Positions 7,868 to 15,301 of a stretch of DNA of 27,742 bases are shown here, piece by piece. Under the pieces are notes generated by a model. That model searched no databases. It worked only from the letters and a program-made list of their open reading frames with translations, and had not been told where the DNA came from. Made by a program: the position numbers and the translations under genes. The first letter of the stretch is position 1, and every line of letters starts with the position of its first letter. The DNA comes from Anaerolineales bacterium (GTDB lineage Bacteria > Chloroflexota > Anaerolineae > Anaerolineales > Anaerolineaceae): positions 1-27,742 of the forward strand of contig JAGVAB010000050.1 in the NCBI GenBank assembly GCA_020060485.1, written 5' to 3'.

Positions 7868-8551
7868 TCAACCGGTTAAAGATTGAAAGAATTGCAAAAT
7901 AAAGTCCAGCCTTTCGATCAAGGCGGTGATAGCAGTGGCATATACGCCTGCCAGTAAGGCGCCCAGGGTAATGGCAATGAACACCTGTCCCACCCGCGCC
8001 AGCTTTTCCACCAGCGCCGAGCGCTGTGCCGGGCCGTTTGGCTTGGGTTTGGCGCCGAAGTGAAAATAAGCCAGGCTGGTCACGGTTCCCACCAGCAGCA
8101 CGCTGGCAGTGATGAACTGAAAGACAGGCCCGCTGCCCTGGATTGTACCCGATTGCAGGTTGAACATCTGGATGGCGGCGCGCGATTGGCTGAGGATGGT
8201 GCCGGTAACCGCACCGCTGATGATAACCGCCGCTCCCGCTCCAACAAGGTAAGCCATCGGAACACTGCCGATCTGTGAGACTTTTGGTGAGAGCTTGGTC
8301 AGCAGCAGCAGGCTTAATAGCAGGGGCAGGATCACAAAGGCGCGTTCGGCCATGCCGCCATGCAGCAAGGGCCAGACCAGCCGCGGCAACAGCACCTGGT
8401 AGATGACCACCACGGCCACATAAGCGGATGTTACACCCACAAAAAGATACGTTGCCAGGCGGAACAACGGGTTATCGCCAAAGAAATAGCTGAAGATCAA
8501 CAGGGTCAGGATGAAACTGGTGAAACTCCAAAAGAGACCGGGAGATGACAT
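7868..8551 (-). CDS. Multi-helix membrane protein of the MutL-linked unit
   Basis: A 227-residue hydrophobic protein with about six or seven predicted helices (roughly 8-25, 33-56, 71-87, 98-120, 142-163, 185-210). I place the start at ATG 8551, because AAGGAGG lies about ten bases before it; a longer frame to 8596 would overlap the upstream gene. The stop of the previous gene is four bases upstream of the start, so the two are probably coupled. I do not recognise a named family. It lacks transporter motifs visible by eye. Its position between the zinc-ribbon protein and the ATPase suggests a subunit of the same membrane complex. Confidence 0.7.
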   Translation of the reverse strand: MSSPGLFWSFTSFILTLLIFSYFFGDNPLFRLATYLFVGVTSAYVAVVVIYQVLLPRLVWPLLHGGMAERAFVILPLLLSLLLLTKLSPKVSQIGSVPMAYLVGAGAAVIISGAVTGTILSQSRAAIQMFNLQSGTIQGSGPVFQFITASVLLVGTVTSLAYFHFGAKPKPNGPAQRSALVEKLARVGQVFIAITLGALLAGVYATAITALIERLDFILQFFQSLTG

Positions 8552-8555
8552 CGTC

Positions 8556-10922
8556 TCAAGCCTCCTTTGCTTTGCGGCTGGCGAAGAGGATGACAAACAA
8601 TTGCAGCAGAATGCCTACCAGGATCAAGGCGATGATCACCGCAATGCCGCCCTGGAATGCAATCCAATTGGACAGGCCAGCGCCGGGTTGCTGCAGGACA
8701 TTCTCATAAGCCACACTGCCTGCCAGGCCGGAAATCATTCCCTGTACTTGCCCGGACTGGACATACGGCTCGAGCATGGGCGCCGCCTGGGCGCTGGAAA
8801 TGAGCAGCATGGGCACACCGCCCAGGAAGGGCTGCACTTGTTCCACCCAGGCGCGGCCGCTGTCAACGCTATCGGTGATAACGATCAACATGCCAAAATC
8901 GGTCAGCTTGCTCACCCCTTGCAAGGCGGGATGATCCCAGGGGATCAAGCCGCCATAGGTGGAGGTGAGTCCATAGCGAGCCGCCTGCTGCGGCCGCAGG
9001 GCAAATTCCTTTAGCGAGGTGATCCCCCCAGGCAGATAGCCCAGGTTGATGGTATTGGTGTTCAGTGAAAAGCCGGGGTCGATTGTGTGCTGGCTGTAGT
9101 AGGCAGTTTGCAGCAGGTCTTCTGCCAGCGCCGGGCCAGCCGGTACGCCGGAAATGACAGCCAGGCGCTGTTGATTGTGCATCAGGCGCTGGATGGCTGT
9201 ATTCGAAGCGGCTTTGAGTTCGCCGGCGTATCCGGGGTCATAGTCCACCGCCACCAGAACCGGCGAACCGGTTGCCAGATTCTCGATCTGGCTGTGGAAT
9301 GGCATCACATAGGGCATCAGATAGGGCCGGCCGGGTGAATCGATCAGATTACCTGCGCCTTTGAAAACCACCAGCACCAGGATCAACACCACGGCAACCA
9401 CCAACTGCATCAGGCGTTTGGAACCTTGCAAGTTTTCGCGTTTGGTGCTGCGCGGTTTGTTCTCTGCTCTCAACAAATCTTCCAGCAAGCCGGCATGACT
9501 GGCCTGGTTTTCGCTCACCTTAAGCCTGGTGGAGTAAATGGGTGGTTTGCGGTATTGGATGGTCTGGCGGTCGGCAGGCAGAATGCCGCGCAAACCCGCC
9601 AGCGGCCCGGATTTTTCAATGTGCTCATCCAGGCTGGCCTGGGTCTCAGGAACGACGGTCTCCACCGGGCGCATGGCCGTCAGCCAGCCAGGCAGATCGG
9701 CGGGAGTCAGCTCGTCTTCGCTTTCCCCGGGCTGTCCCTGAGGCAGCAGATCAGCGATCTCTCCGGTTTCCAGCCAGTCCGGCATGCTATCTTCCGCAAA
9801 GGGATGCGCCGTCGGTTCAGGGGTTTCTTCTGTTGCGTCTGGTTCGGCATCTGCCGCAGGTTCCTGCCATGTTTGGCTTTGCGGCGTTTCCTCCATCATC
9901 GTCCAGTCTGGCAGGTCTTCATCCACAAAGGGAGAAGCAAAGGGAGCGCCTTCCAGCGGCAGGAAGGGTTCCGCGGGCGGTTCAACCGGTTGGGCTTCAC
10001 TCTCAAAGCCTTGCGGAAGGTCAAATCCATGGAATGCAGGTGTATACGATTCCTCAGCGCCCTGCATGGGCGGCAGTCCTTCCCCGCTTTGCCCTTCTGT
10101 CGGCGCAAACGGGGATATTTCCTGAAGCCAGTCGGGCAAATCCGCGGCCTGGGCAGGCGCTTCGGCTTCATCTTCATCATCTTCCAATGGCTGCAATTGT
10201 GCCAGAGAGCCTGTAAAACCAGTGGAAAATGGGGTAGCCGTATGCAGCCAGTCGGGCGGCAGTTCATCCTCTTCATCGGGCGAAGTACTGGTGAAAGGCG
10301 GCGGGCTTTGCGGGGCAGCGCTTTCTGAGTGCAGTTCGTCAGGCTCGGTTCTGAGGTGGTTAAGCCAATCAGGTAGTTCTGCTTCAGTTTCGGCCACGTT
10401 CTCCGAGAGACGGTCAGTAATCCTGCGGGGAGCAGTTTTTCCCAGGCCATTTTCAGGGGCGGGCTGTTCGGGCTGGGCGTTTCCCTTTTGGTCAAGTGTA
10501 TCCAGCCAACTGTCCAGATCGGGTAATTCGCCGGCTGGCAGATCAGGGACGCCTTTTTCTTTTCTGGCGCTAGATTCTTCCAGGATGTTTAACCAATCGG
10601 CATTGCCTTCTTCATTGCGCTCGATCGGGATGAAGGGTTCATCTTCGACAGGTGGGGCGGGTGTCTGTTCGATCAAGGCGGAAGAGCGCAGTCTGTCCAG
10701 CAGGAAGGAATCATCAGCTGCGGGGGCTGAGTCTTGCGGAATTTCGCTGTGCGGGGCAGTTTCGTCCACTGCAGAAAGGTCACGCAGCCAGTCAACTTCC
10801 TCGCCAGGCGGGGGCTTTAAGCCGCCACTGACCGGTTTGATGCGCGCCTGGCAAAATTGGCAAATCTCGGTATGGGCCGGGTTTTCTTTTCCACACATGG
10901 GGCAGCGAATGATCTCAGGCAT
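8556..10922 (-). CDS. Zinc-ribbon membrane protein with nine Trp-Leu motifs
   Basis: A 788-residue protein built of four parts. Residues 7-24 form a zinc ribbon (CPMC then CQFC, ten residues between pairs). Residues 40-430 are acidic, Pro/Glu-rich and low complexity, with a repeated motif around Trp at 45, 110, 139, 186, 225, 265, 340, 383 and 413 (mostly L/M-P-D-W-L). A helix lies at 504-521. Residues 553-745 look like an extracytoplasmic alpha/beta domain beginning SPVLVAVDYDPGYAGEL, followed by a helix at 757-779 and a basic tail. The ribbon and motif array would lie in the cytoplasm, where repeated short motifs could bind several copies of one partner. The gene starts two bases after the previous stop. 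Function unknown. Confidence 0.7.
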   Translation of the reverse strand: MPEIIRCPMCGKENPAHTEICQFCQARIKPVSGGLKPPPGEEVDWLRDLSAVDETAPHSEIPQDSAPAADDSFLLDRLRSSALIEQTPAPPVEDEPFIPIERNEEGNADWLNILEESSARKEKGVPDLPAGELPDLDSWLDTLDQKGNAQPEQPAPENGLGKTAPRRITDRLSENVAETEAELPDWLNHLRTEPDELHSESAAPQSPPPFTSTSPDEEDELPPDWLHTATPFSTGFTGSLAQLQPLEDDEDEAEAPAQAADLPDWLQEISPFAPTEGQSGEGLPPMQGAEESYTPAFHGFDLPQGFESEAQPVEPPAEPFLPLEGAPFASPFVDEDLPDWTMMEETPQSQTWQEPAADAEPDATEETPEPTAHPFAEDSMPDWLETGEIADLLPQGQPGESEDELTPADLPGWLTAMRPVETVVPETQASLDEHIEKSGPLAGLRGILPADRQTIQYRKPPIYSTRLKVSENQASHAGLLEDLLRAENKPRSTKRENLQGSKRLMQLVVAVVLILVLVVFKGAGNLIDSPGRPYLMPYVMPFHSQIENLATGSPVLVAVDYDPGYAGELKAASNTAIQRLMHNQQRLAVISGVPAGPALAEDLLQTAYYSQHTIDPGFSLNTNTINLGYLPGGITSLKEFALRPQQAARYGLTSTYGGLIPWDHPALQGVSKLTDFGMLIVITDSVDSGRAWVEQVQPFLGGVPMLLISSAQAAPMLEPYVQSGQVQGMISGLAGSVAYENVLQQPGAGLSNWIAFQGGIAVIIALILVGILLQLFVILFASRKAKEA

Positions 10923-10924
10923 TG

Positions 10925-11548
10925 TTATCCACTATAGGGGCGGTCGGCGCCAAAGACGACGCGCAGCCCGGTTGTCAAACTGCCCAGTCCAACGCCCAGC
11001 AGAATACCGCGGGCGCCGGCCAGAGGCAGGCTGTTAATAAAATGGATCATGCCGCGCAGAGCGGGCGCGTCTCCGACCAGCAATGTAATGTAACCGCCGG
11101 TGACGATCAAAAAGAAAAAGGTACTGCACACAAATACCCAGGCCATGAGATCATGACGCTGTTTGAGCAGGCGCAGGCTGGTATAGGTCAGGCTGATGGC
11201 CAACACACCCAACAGACTGGTTTCCACCGGCACCTGGATGTAAGTGACCACACGCTGGAAGCGGGTATCGGCCGGGGTGAACCATAGACCGGCCAAAAAG
11301 GTGATCAGAAATGCCAGCAGCAGAACCAGGCTGTAGACATTGCCGGCCTTGGGGGTAACCAGTTTTTTGAGGTGTACTGTCAGCAAATTGTAGATGCCAA
11401 TCAGGGTGGCCACCCCGGCCACGATCACCGCACACCCCAATAGATAAGGCTGCAACACGTCCTGCAGCAGAGGCAGGGGCAGGAAACTGCCCAGAAGAAG
11501 GATGACAGCCACAGCAATGGCAATGGCGGTGGATACAGGTGCTCTCAT
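10925..11548 (-). CDS. Six-helix membrane protein of the MutL-linked unit
   Basis: A 207-residue integral membrane protein with about six hydrophobic helices (roughly 7-25, 33-58, 70-90, 104-125, 134-158, 165-198). The end GARGILLGVGLGSLTTGLRVVFGADRPY, here quoted in two parts as GARGILLGVGLGSL and TTGLRVVFGADRPY, is Gly-rich with a charged tail and looks like a conserved functional segment. The ATG at 11548 overlaps the previous stop at 11545 by four bases (ATGA), so translation is coupled. I do not recognise a named family. It is likely a membrane component of the unit. Confidence 0.7.
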   Translation of the reverse strand: MRAPVSTAIAIAVAVILLLGSFLPLPLLQDVLQPYLLGCAVIVAGVATLIGIYNLLTVHLKKLVTPKAGNVYSLVLLLAFLITFLAGLWFTPADTRFQRVVTYIQVPVETSLLGVLAISLTYTSLRLLKQRHDLMAWVFVCSTFFFLIVTGGYITLLVGDAPALRGMIHFINSLPLAGARGILLGVGLGSLTTGLRVVFGADRPYSG

Positions 11549-12345
11549 AGCAATGCAAATCCCAATAATTGCTCAAGGAGTTTCAGGATGGCTCCCAGCA
11601 CAATGATCACGATCACACCCCAGCGCAGGATGTCCTGGGCCTGGATGCTGGAGCGATGAAAACGCCCGGCTTGCAGATAAGCGGGGATGGCGAACATTTC
11701 TTCGCCGATCAGCGGTTCCTGGGCGGTGGCATACAAAACCGCCTGGGCGGGCAGGGCGTCACTGGCAGCCAGGGTGAAAGTGCCCTGGCGGTCGGCCGCC
11801 TCGCACAGCAGAGCGATCTCGGGGCCAAAGTTGCCGATCAGGATATTGGCGTAAACTTTCTCGCGGTGGACAACCGGCATGGTGCCGGCCAGGTAGGAAA
11901 AAGAGGTGGGGCCTGTCATTCGCCCGCGGTCCGGGCTGTATTGGGCCAGGGCGCTGCCGCTGCGATAGGCTGCTTGCAGGGTGTCCTGGCTGAGAATGGC
12001 CAGGCTGCCATTGCCGCTGGTGGCGATGGGTGGCTGGTCGCTGACAATGCTGAGCTGGGCCAGGCGCTCCAGGGTGCTTAATGCAGAAAGGGCCGAGGCC
12101 GCGTTGGCTTGCAGGATGCTGGCTTTGCCCAGCGAAAGATGCACGCCCTGACCGTCTTCAATAGCCAGGCCAATCGCCCGGCGCAGCTTCTGAAATGCGG
12201 GCAGAGGCCGCAGAGGCTGCTTGCGGCCGGGTTTTGCTTTTTTGGCAAAGCGTAAGGAACTGGAAGGCAAAGCGGAAAAGAACATGATGCCGCCGCACAG
12301 GATCACGATCAGCAATGCCAGCAGGTTGTCAATGTCGGTCGTCAA
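11545..12345 (-). CDS. DUF6754-like membrane protein
   Basis: A 266-residue protein with an N-terminal helix (8-25), a basic stretch (31-47), a soluble domain (55-230) and a C-terminal helix (238-262). The soluble part has a pattern I associate with DUF6754: GQGVHLSLGKASIL (66-79), a helix with repeated Ala/Ser, PIATSGNGSLAILSQDTLQAAY (106-127, given here as two overlapping pieces PIATSGNGS and LAILSQDTLQAAY), ANILIGNFGPEIALL (166-180) and PLIGEEMFA (211-219). This family assignment is from memory and its function is unknown. It overlaps the upstream 84-residue gene and the downstream gene by four bases each. Confidence 0.6.
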   Translation of the reverse strand: MTTDIDNLLALLIVILCGGIMFFSALPSSSLRFAKKAKPGRKQPLRPLPAFQKLRRAIGLAIEDGQGVHLSLGKASILQANAASALSALSTLERLAQLSIVSDQPPIATSGNGSLAILSQDTLQAAYRSGSALAQYSPDRGRMTGPTSFSYLAGTMPVVHREKVYANILIGNFGPEIALLCEAADRQGTFTLAASDALPAQAVLYATAQEPLIGEEMFAIPAYLQAGRFHRSSIQAQDILRWGVIVIIVLGAILKLLEQLLGFALL

Positions 12346-12596
12346 GATGGATCCTCCTCCCGCAAGAAGGCTGCAAAGGCCTGACTCTTTTGTTCATCTT
12401 CAAAAAGCGCGGCCAGCGCTTCCCACTCTCCATCCTGCATACTGGTGGTGATGAAAGGCTGCGCCAAGTAAATGGCTTGAGAGAGCAGCACGGCCAGCGG
12501 GCCAGCAGATTCCAGGATCATTGCTGCTGGTCTATGCATTCCCCAGCGGTGCAAAAATTGTGCCCAGCCAGACCAGAATGGATGTTCGTACATCAT
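12342..12596 (-). CDS. Small conserved-looking protein, first gene of the MutL-linked unit
   Basis: An 84-residue protein (83 if the second ATG at 12593 is used) with no recognised family. It has a Trp/His-rich start (PFWSGWAQFLHRWGMHRP), a hydrophobic middle (residues 27-48, perhaps a weak membrane-associated helix) and an acidic end (EWEALAALFEDEQ, REEDPS). Its stop overlaps the next start by four bases. No Shine-Dalgarno sequence precedes it; a TATACT box lies four bases before the first ATG and seven before the second, so the whole unit may begin with a leaderless transcript. Confidence 0.65.
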   Translation of the reverse strand: MMYEHPFWSGWAQFLHRWGMHRPAAMILESAGPLAVLLSQAIYLAQPFITTSMQDGEWEALAALFEDEQKSQAFAAFLREEDPS

Positions 12597-12600
12597 TCAC

Positions 12601-12606
12601 AGTATA
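12601..12606 (-). promoter_or_regulatory. -10 box TATACT of the eight-gene unit
   Basis: TATACT on the minus strand is followed by GTGA and then two successive ATG codons. The upstream bases TTCGTA at 17-base spacing are only a weak -35 match. Transcription would begin at or next to the start codon. Confidence 0.45.
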
Positions 12607-12784
12607 GCACAAATTGAAGTATATACGAAATGCACGGCGCGCGGGGCAAAGCCCGGCTGGTTTTTCTTAAGCTGTTCTCATTTGAAACGGTGCCTTTTCG
12701 CGGTTCTGCACCATGGTGGATTGATTGGGCAGCTTGAGAAGGCTTTTCTGCAGAATGCATGAATTTGAAATTCCGGTTTGCAGT

Positions 12785-14365
12785 TTAACCTTTTGCTTCA
12801 AATGTTAACTCTGGAAAATTCTCGCAAGTGTGTCGAAAGTGAAACGGCTCTTTAAATAAAGCCACGTAATGTTGATCGACATCAAAGCACAACAGGACAT
12901 TTGAACGGTTTTTGACCTGCAAGATCATTTTCTCATCACCCTTTACCCAACGCGCCATGCTGACCGGCAGTCGTTCAAGGGATGTCGGAACGTTATATTC
13001 ATATTCCAGTCTGGCCTGGACCACATCAAATTGCAGTTCGCCAACCACGGCTAAAACAGGCTCACGTTTGAATGCGTCAATATTATAAAAAACCTGCACA
13101 GCGCCTTCTGTTTCCAGTTGCCGCAAACCTTTGAGAAATTGTTTTTGTTTGCCCAAATCCATATTGCGCAACAGCGCAAAGTGCTCGGGGTGAAAGCGTG
13201 GAATAGGTGAAAATTGAAACGGCTGGTTTTCACACAATGTATCCCCAATGCCAAAACTGCCCGTATTGGGCAAACCAATCACATCTCCAGGAAAGGCTTC
13301 ATCAATGATTTCACGCTCATTAGCGAAAAGTTTATACGGGCGCTGCAGGCGGTATGTTTTGCCGCTCTGGGCATGGATCACTTCCATCCCACGCTCAAAC
13401 CTTCCTGAACAGACTCGCACAAAAGCCACACTATCGCGGTGTTTGGGATTCATGTTCGCCTGTATTTTGAAAACAAAGCCCGAAAATCCGTTTTCGGCCG
13501 GGGATACGATTCCCTTGCTGCTTTCAAATGGTTGGGGCGCAGGGGCAAGGTCAATAAATGCATCCAGAAAAATGCGTACGCCGAAATTGGTAAGAGCACT
13601 GCCAAAAAAGACTGGTGTTTGCTCCTCTGCCAGCATGCGTGCCTGATCAAATTCAATGCCCAGGCCGTCCAGCAAATCAATGTCTGCTTGTAATTTCTCA
13701 ATCTGGGCAGGGCCAATTAGCCCGGCTGAAAGCAAATCGTTGACACTGGCAAATGTTTCAGGCGCCATGCGTTCATTGCGCTCAATGCGCTCATAAAGGT
13801 AAACGCCGCCGCGGCTGCGGTCATATACGCCTTTAAAATCCAGGCCATCTCCCAGCGGCCAGTTGATGGGAACCGGCTGCATGCCCAGAACATTCTCGAT
13901 TTCGTCCAGCAATTCCAGCGGCGGGCGGGCCGGACGATCCATTTTATTGATGAAGGTAAAGATCGGGATGCCGCGTTTACGGCAAACATCAAACAGTTTG
14001 CGGGTTTGTGGCTCAACACCTTTGGCGGCATCCAATACCATCACGGCACTGTCGACAGCAGCCAGGGTGCGGTAAGTGTCTTCCGAGAAATCCTGATGCC
14101 CGGGTGTGTCCAGTAAATTGATGATCTGCCCCTGGTAGGGGAACTGTAGCACGGTGGAGGTAATGGAAATGCCGCGTTGGCGTTCCATTTCCATCCAGTC
14201 CGAAGTTGTACTACGCTGATTGCGGCGCGCACGCACGCTGCCTGCCAGTTCGATTGCATTACCGTAGAGTAAAAGTTTCTCGGTTAGTGTGGTTTTTCCG
14301 GCATCCGGGTGAGAAATGATGGCAAATGTGCGCCGGGTTGAAAATGGTTGTATGGTAGTTTCCAT
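12785..14365 (-). CDS. prfC: Peptide chain release factor 3 (RF3)
   Basis: A 526-residue translational GTPase that recycles RF1/RF2 after termination. G1 is HPDAGKTT (19-26), G3 is DTPGHQDF (86-93), G4 is NKMD (140-143). The pattern of RRNQRSTTSDWMEMERQRGIS (47-67; only the part SDWMEMERQRGIS need be matched) is the RF3 switch I region. Length and the C-terminal domains match RF3. The start has only a weak site (AGAGAAAC). The gene is more AT-rich than neighbours: counted lines range from 40 to 53% GC against about 60%. RF3 is patchily distributed in bacteria, so horizontal gain is possible. It stands alone between two unrelated units, with an AT-rich upstream region. Confidence 0.93.
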   Translation of the reverse strand: METTIQPFSTRRTFAIISHPDAGKTTLTEKLLLYGNAIELAGSVRARRNQRSTTSDWMEMERQRGISITSTVLQFPYQGQIINLLDTPGHQDFSEDTYRTLAAVDSAVMVLDAAKGVEPQTRKLFDVCRKRGIPIFTFINKMDRPARPPLELLDEIENVLGMQPVPINWPLGDGLDFKGVYDRSRGGVYLYERIERNERMAPETFASVNDLLSAGLIGPAQIEKLQADIDLLDGLGIEFDQARMLAEEQTPVFFGSALTNFGVRIFLDAFIDLAPAPQPFESSKGIVSPAENGFSGFVFKIQANMNPKHRDSVAFVRVCSGRFERGMEVIHAQSGKTYRLQRPYKLFANEREIIDEAFPGDVIGLPNTGSFGIGDTLCENQPFQFSPIPRFHPEHFALLRNMDLGKQKQFLKGLRQLETEGAVQVFYNIDAFKREPVLAVVGELQFDVVQARLEYEYNVPTSLERLPVSMARWVKGDEKMILQVKNRSNVLLCFDVDQHYVALFKEPFHFRHTCENFPELTFEAKG

Positions 14366-14785
14366 TGTTTCTCTGTTAATCAGAATGATTGCTCAAAAAA
14401 TATCAAAGGTTCAAATTCAGTGGGGTTTCTTTATGAAAGTTCACAGCCTTTCAAAGCCAAACCGCCACAATCGTGGTCGAAGAATGCTCGTTCCAAAAGC
14501 AATGCCAACAAATGTTCTTATTCCTTATACAAACAGCTTTTGACAGGATCATTCGCCTGCCCTGCGGTTATAACCAGAACCGCAAAAAAAATCGATTCCC
14601 CTTGTTGGAAAAATTTCAATCTTTTTCCCAACAGAGAAAAATCAATTTTTCGGTATCTGCCTGGCAAAGAAAGACAATCAATTCATTGAGACATTAAAGG
14701 AATGAATAAATGGTTCCCCCAACCAGAGAGAGTGCGCGGCAGAGCCCGGTGTGCAAAAAGATTCATTCCTGCTTCATCATACTGA

Positions 14786-14815
14786 ATTCTACCAAGAAAG
14801 CGGCAAAAAGATCAA
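14786..14815 (-). promoter_or_regulatory. Candidate promoter reading toward prfC
   Basis: On the minus strand TTGATC (14815-14810) and TAGAAT (14791-14786) are separated by 18 bases. They match consensus in four and five of six positions. The next gene downstream is prfC, about 420 bases away. Confidence 0.4.
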
Positions 14816-14865
14816 GCAGAAAAAAGATAACTTTGAGAACGCCCTGAATTGCCGCGGCGTTATAG

Positions 14866-14894
14866 TGGACTGATGACAAAATTTCCAGTATGAT
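14866..14894 (+). promoter_or_regulatory. Candidate promoter of the 101-residue gene
   Basis: TGGACT (14866-14871) and TATGAT (14889-14894) with 17-base spacing, 33 bases before the ATG at 14927. Confidence 0.45.
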
Positions 14895-14926
14895 ATAGGC
14901 AAAGGTCAGTTGGACAGGAGGGCAGG

Positions 14927-15232
14927 ATGGGTCTTTTGAAAAATTTATTCCACCGGCCATACGCCCCGCAGAATAAACAGGAAGTCAGTGACTTGATTGC
15001 CGAATTGCTCACGATCGGCGAGCGGGAAGATTATCTCTCCGAGCGGCCCGGGACGCCTTACAACTCGCAATGCCGCCACCTGCGGGCGCGCGAGATCGGC
15101 AAGCGGTTGGACGAACTGGGCGGCTTTGAACTGATGGAATTTGTATATCTGCGGGTCAAGAAAAAATTGGGCCAGCGCCTGGCTTCTCACCTGGAATATG
15201 CCTGGAGCGAGATTGGGACGTGGATGTCCTGA
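14927..15232 (+). CDS. Small soluble protein of unknown function
   Basis: A 101-residue, mostly helical, charged protein with a strong ribosome site (ACAGGAGGGCAGG before ATG). The middle (IGEREDYLSERPG, then RHLRAREIGKRLDELGG) is rich in Arg/Glu and looks like a conserved helical domain. The end (VKKKLGQRLASHLEYAWSEIGTWMS) may form an amphipathic helix. No membrane segment, signal peptide or metal motif is seen. It is a single-gene unit with its own promoter and terminator, convergent with the transporter operon. I do not recognise the family. Confidence 0.65.
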   Translation: MGLLKNLFHRPYAPQNKQEVSDLIAELLTIGEREDYLSERPGTPYNSQCRHLRAREIGKRLDELGGFELMEFVYLRVKKKLGQRLASHLEYAWSEIGTWMS

Positions 15233-15255
15233 TAAAAATTAAGTTGAAAGAACAA

Positions 15256-15281
15256 ACGGGCCTGGAATGTACCAGGCCCGT
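15256..15281. terminator. Hairpin between convergent units
   Basis: Perfect ten-base arms ACGGGCCTGG and CCAGGCCCGT around a six-base loop. It lies between the stop of the 101-residue gene and the stop of the transporter binding protein. No strong T run follows on the plus strand; a short TTTGTTC follows on the minus strand. It may serve both units. Confidence 0.7.
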
Positions 15282-15301
15282 CTTAATTGTGTCAGAGATT
15301 G

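Larger units (their letters stand above)
14366..14926. other. Intergenic region between prfC and the 101-residue gene
   Basis: A 561-base AT-rich stretch without a gene I can support. It carries two divergent promoter candidates (14786-14815 minus, 14866-14894 plus). If the first is used, prfC has a leader of about 410 bases. That leader contains possible hairpins, for example arms TGCGGTT/AACCGCA near 14567-14588 and TTGG-A-run/T-run-CCAA near 14605-14632, with no match to a riboswitch class that I know. Open frames here (such as 14763-14960 minus) have no ribosome site or family resemblance. Confidence 0.5.

Noticed and set aside
9426..10328. Long plus-strand open frame (300 residues)
   Set aside because: It lies opposite the zinc-ribbon protein gene; its translation is low complexity with no ribosome site or family pattern.
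14763..14960. Minus-strand 65-residue frame with a hydrophobic end
   Set aside because: It starts inside the gene at 14927, has no ribosome site and crosses two promoter-like regions.
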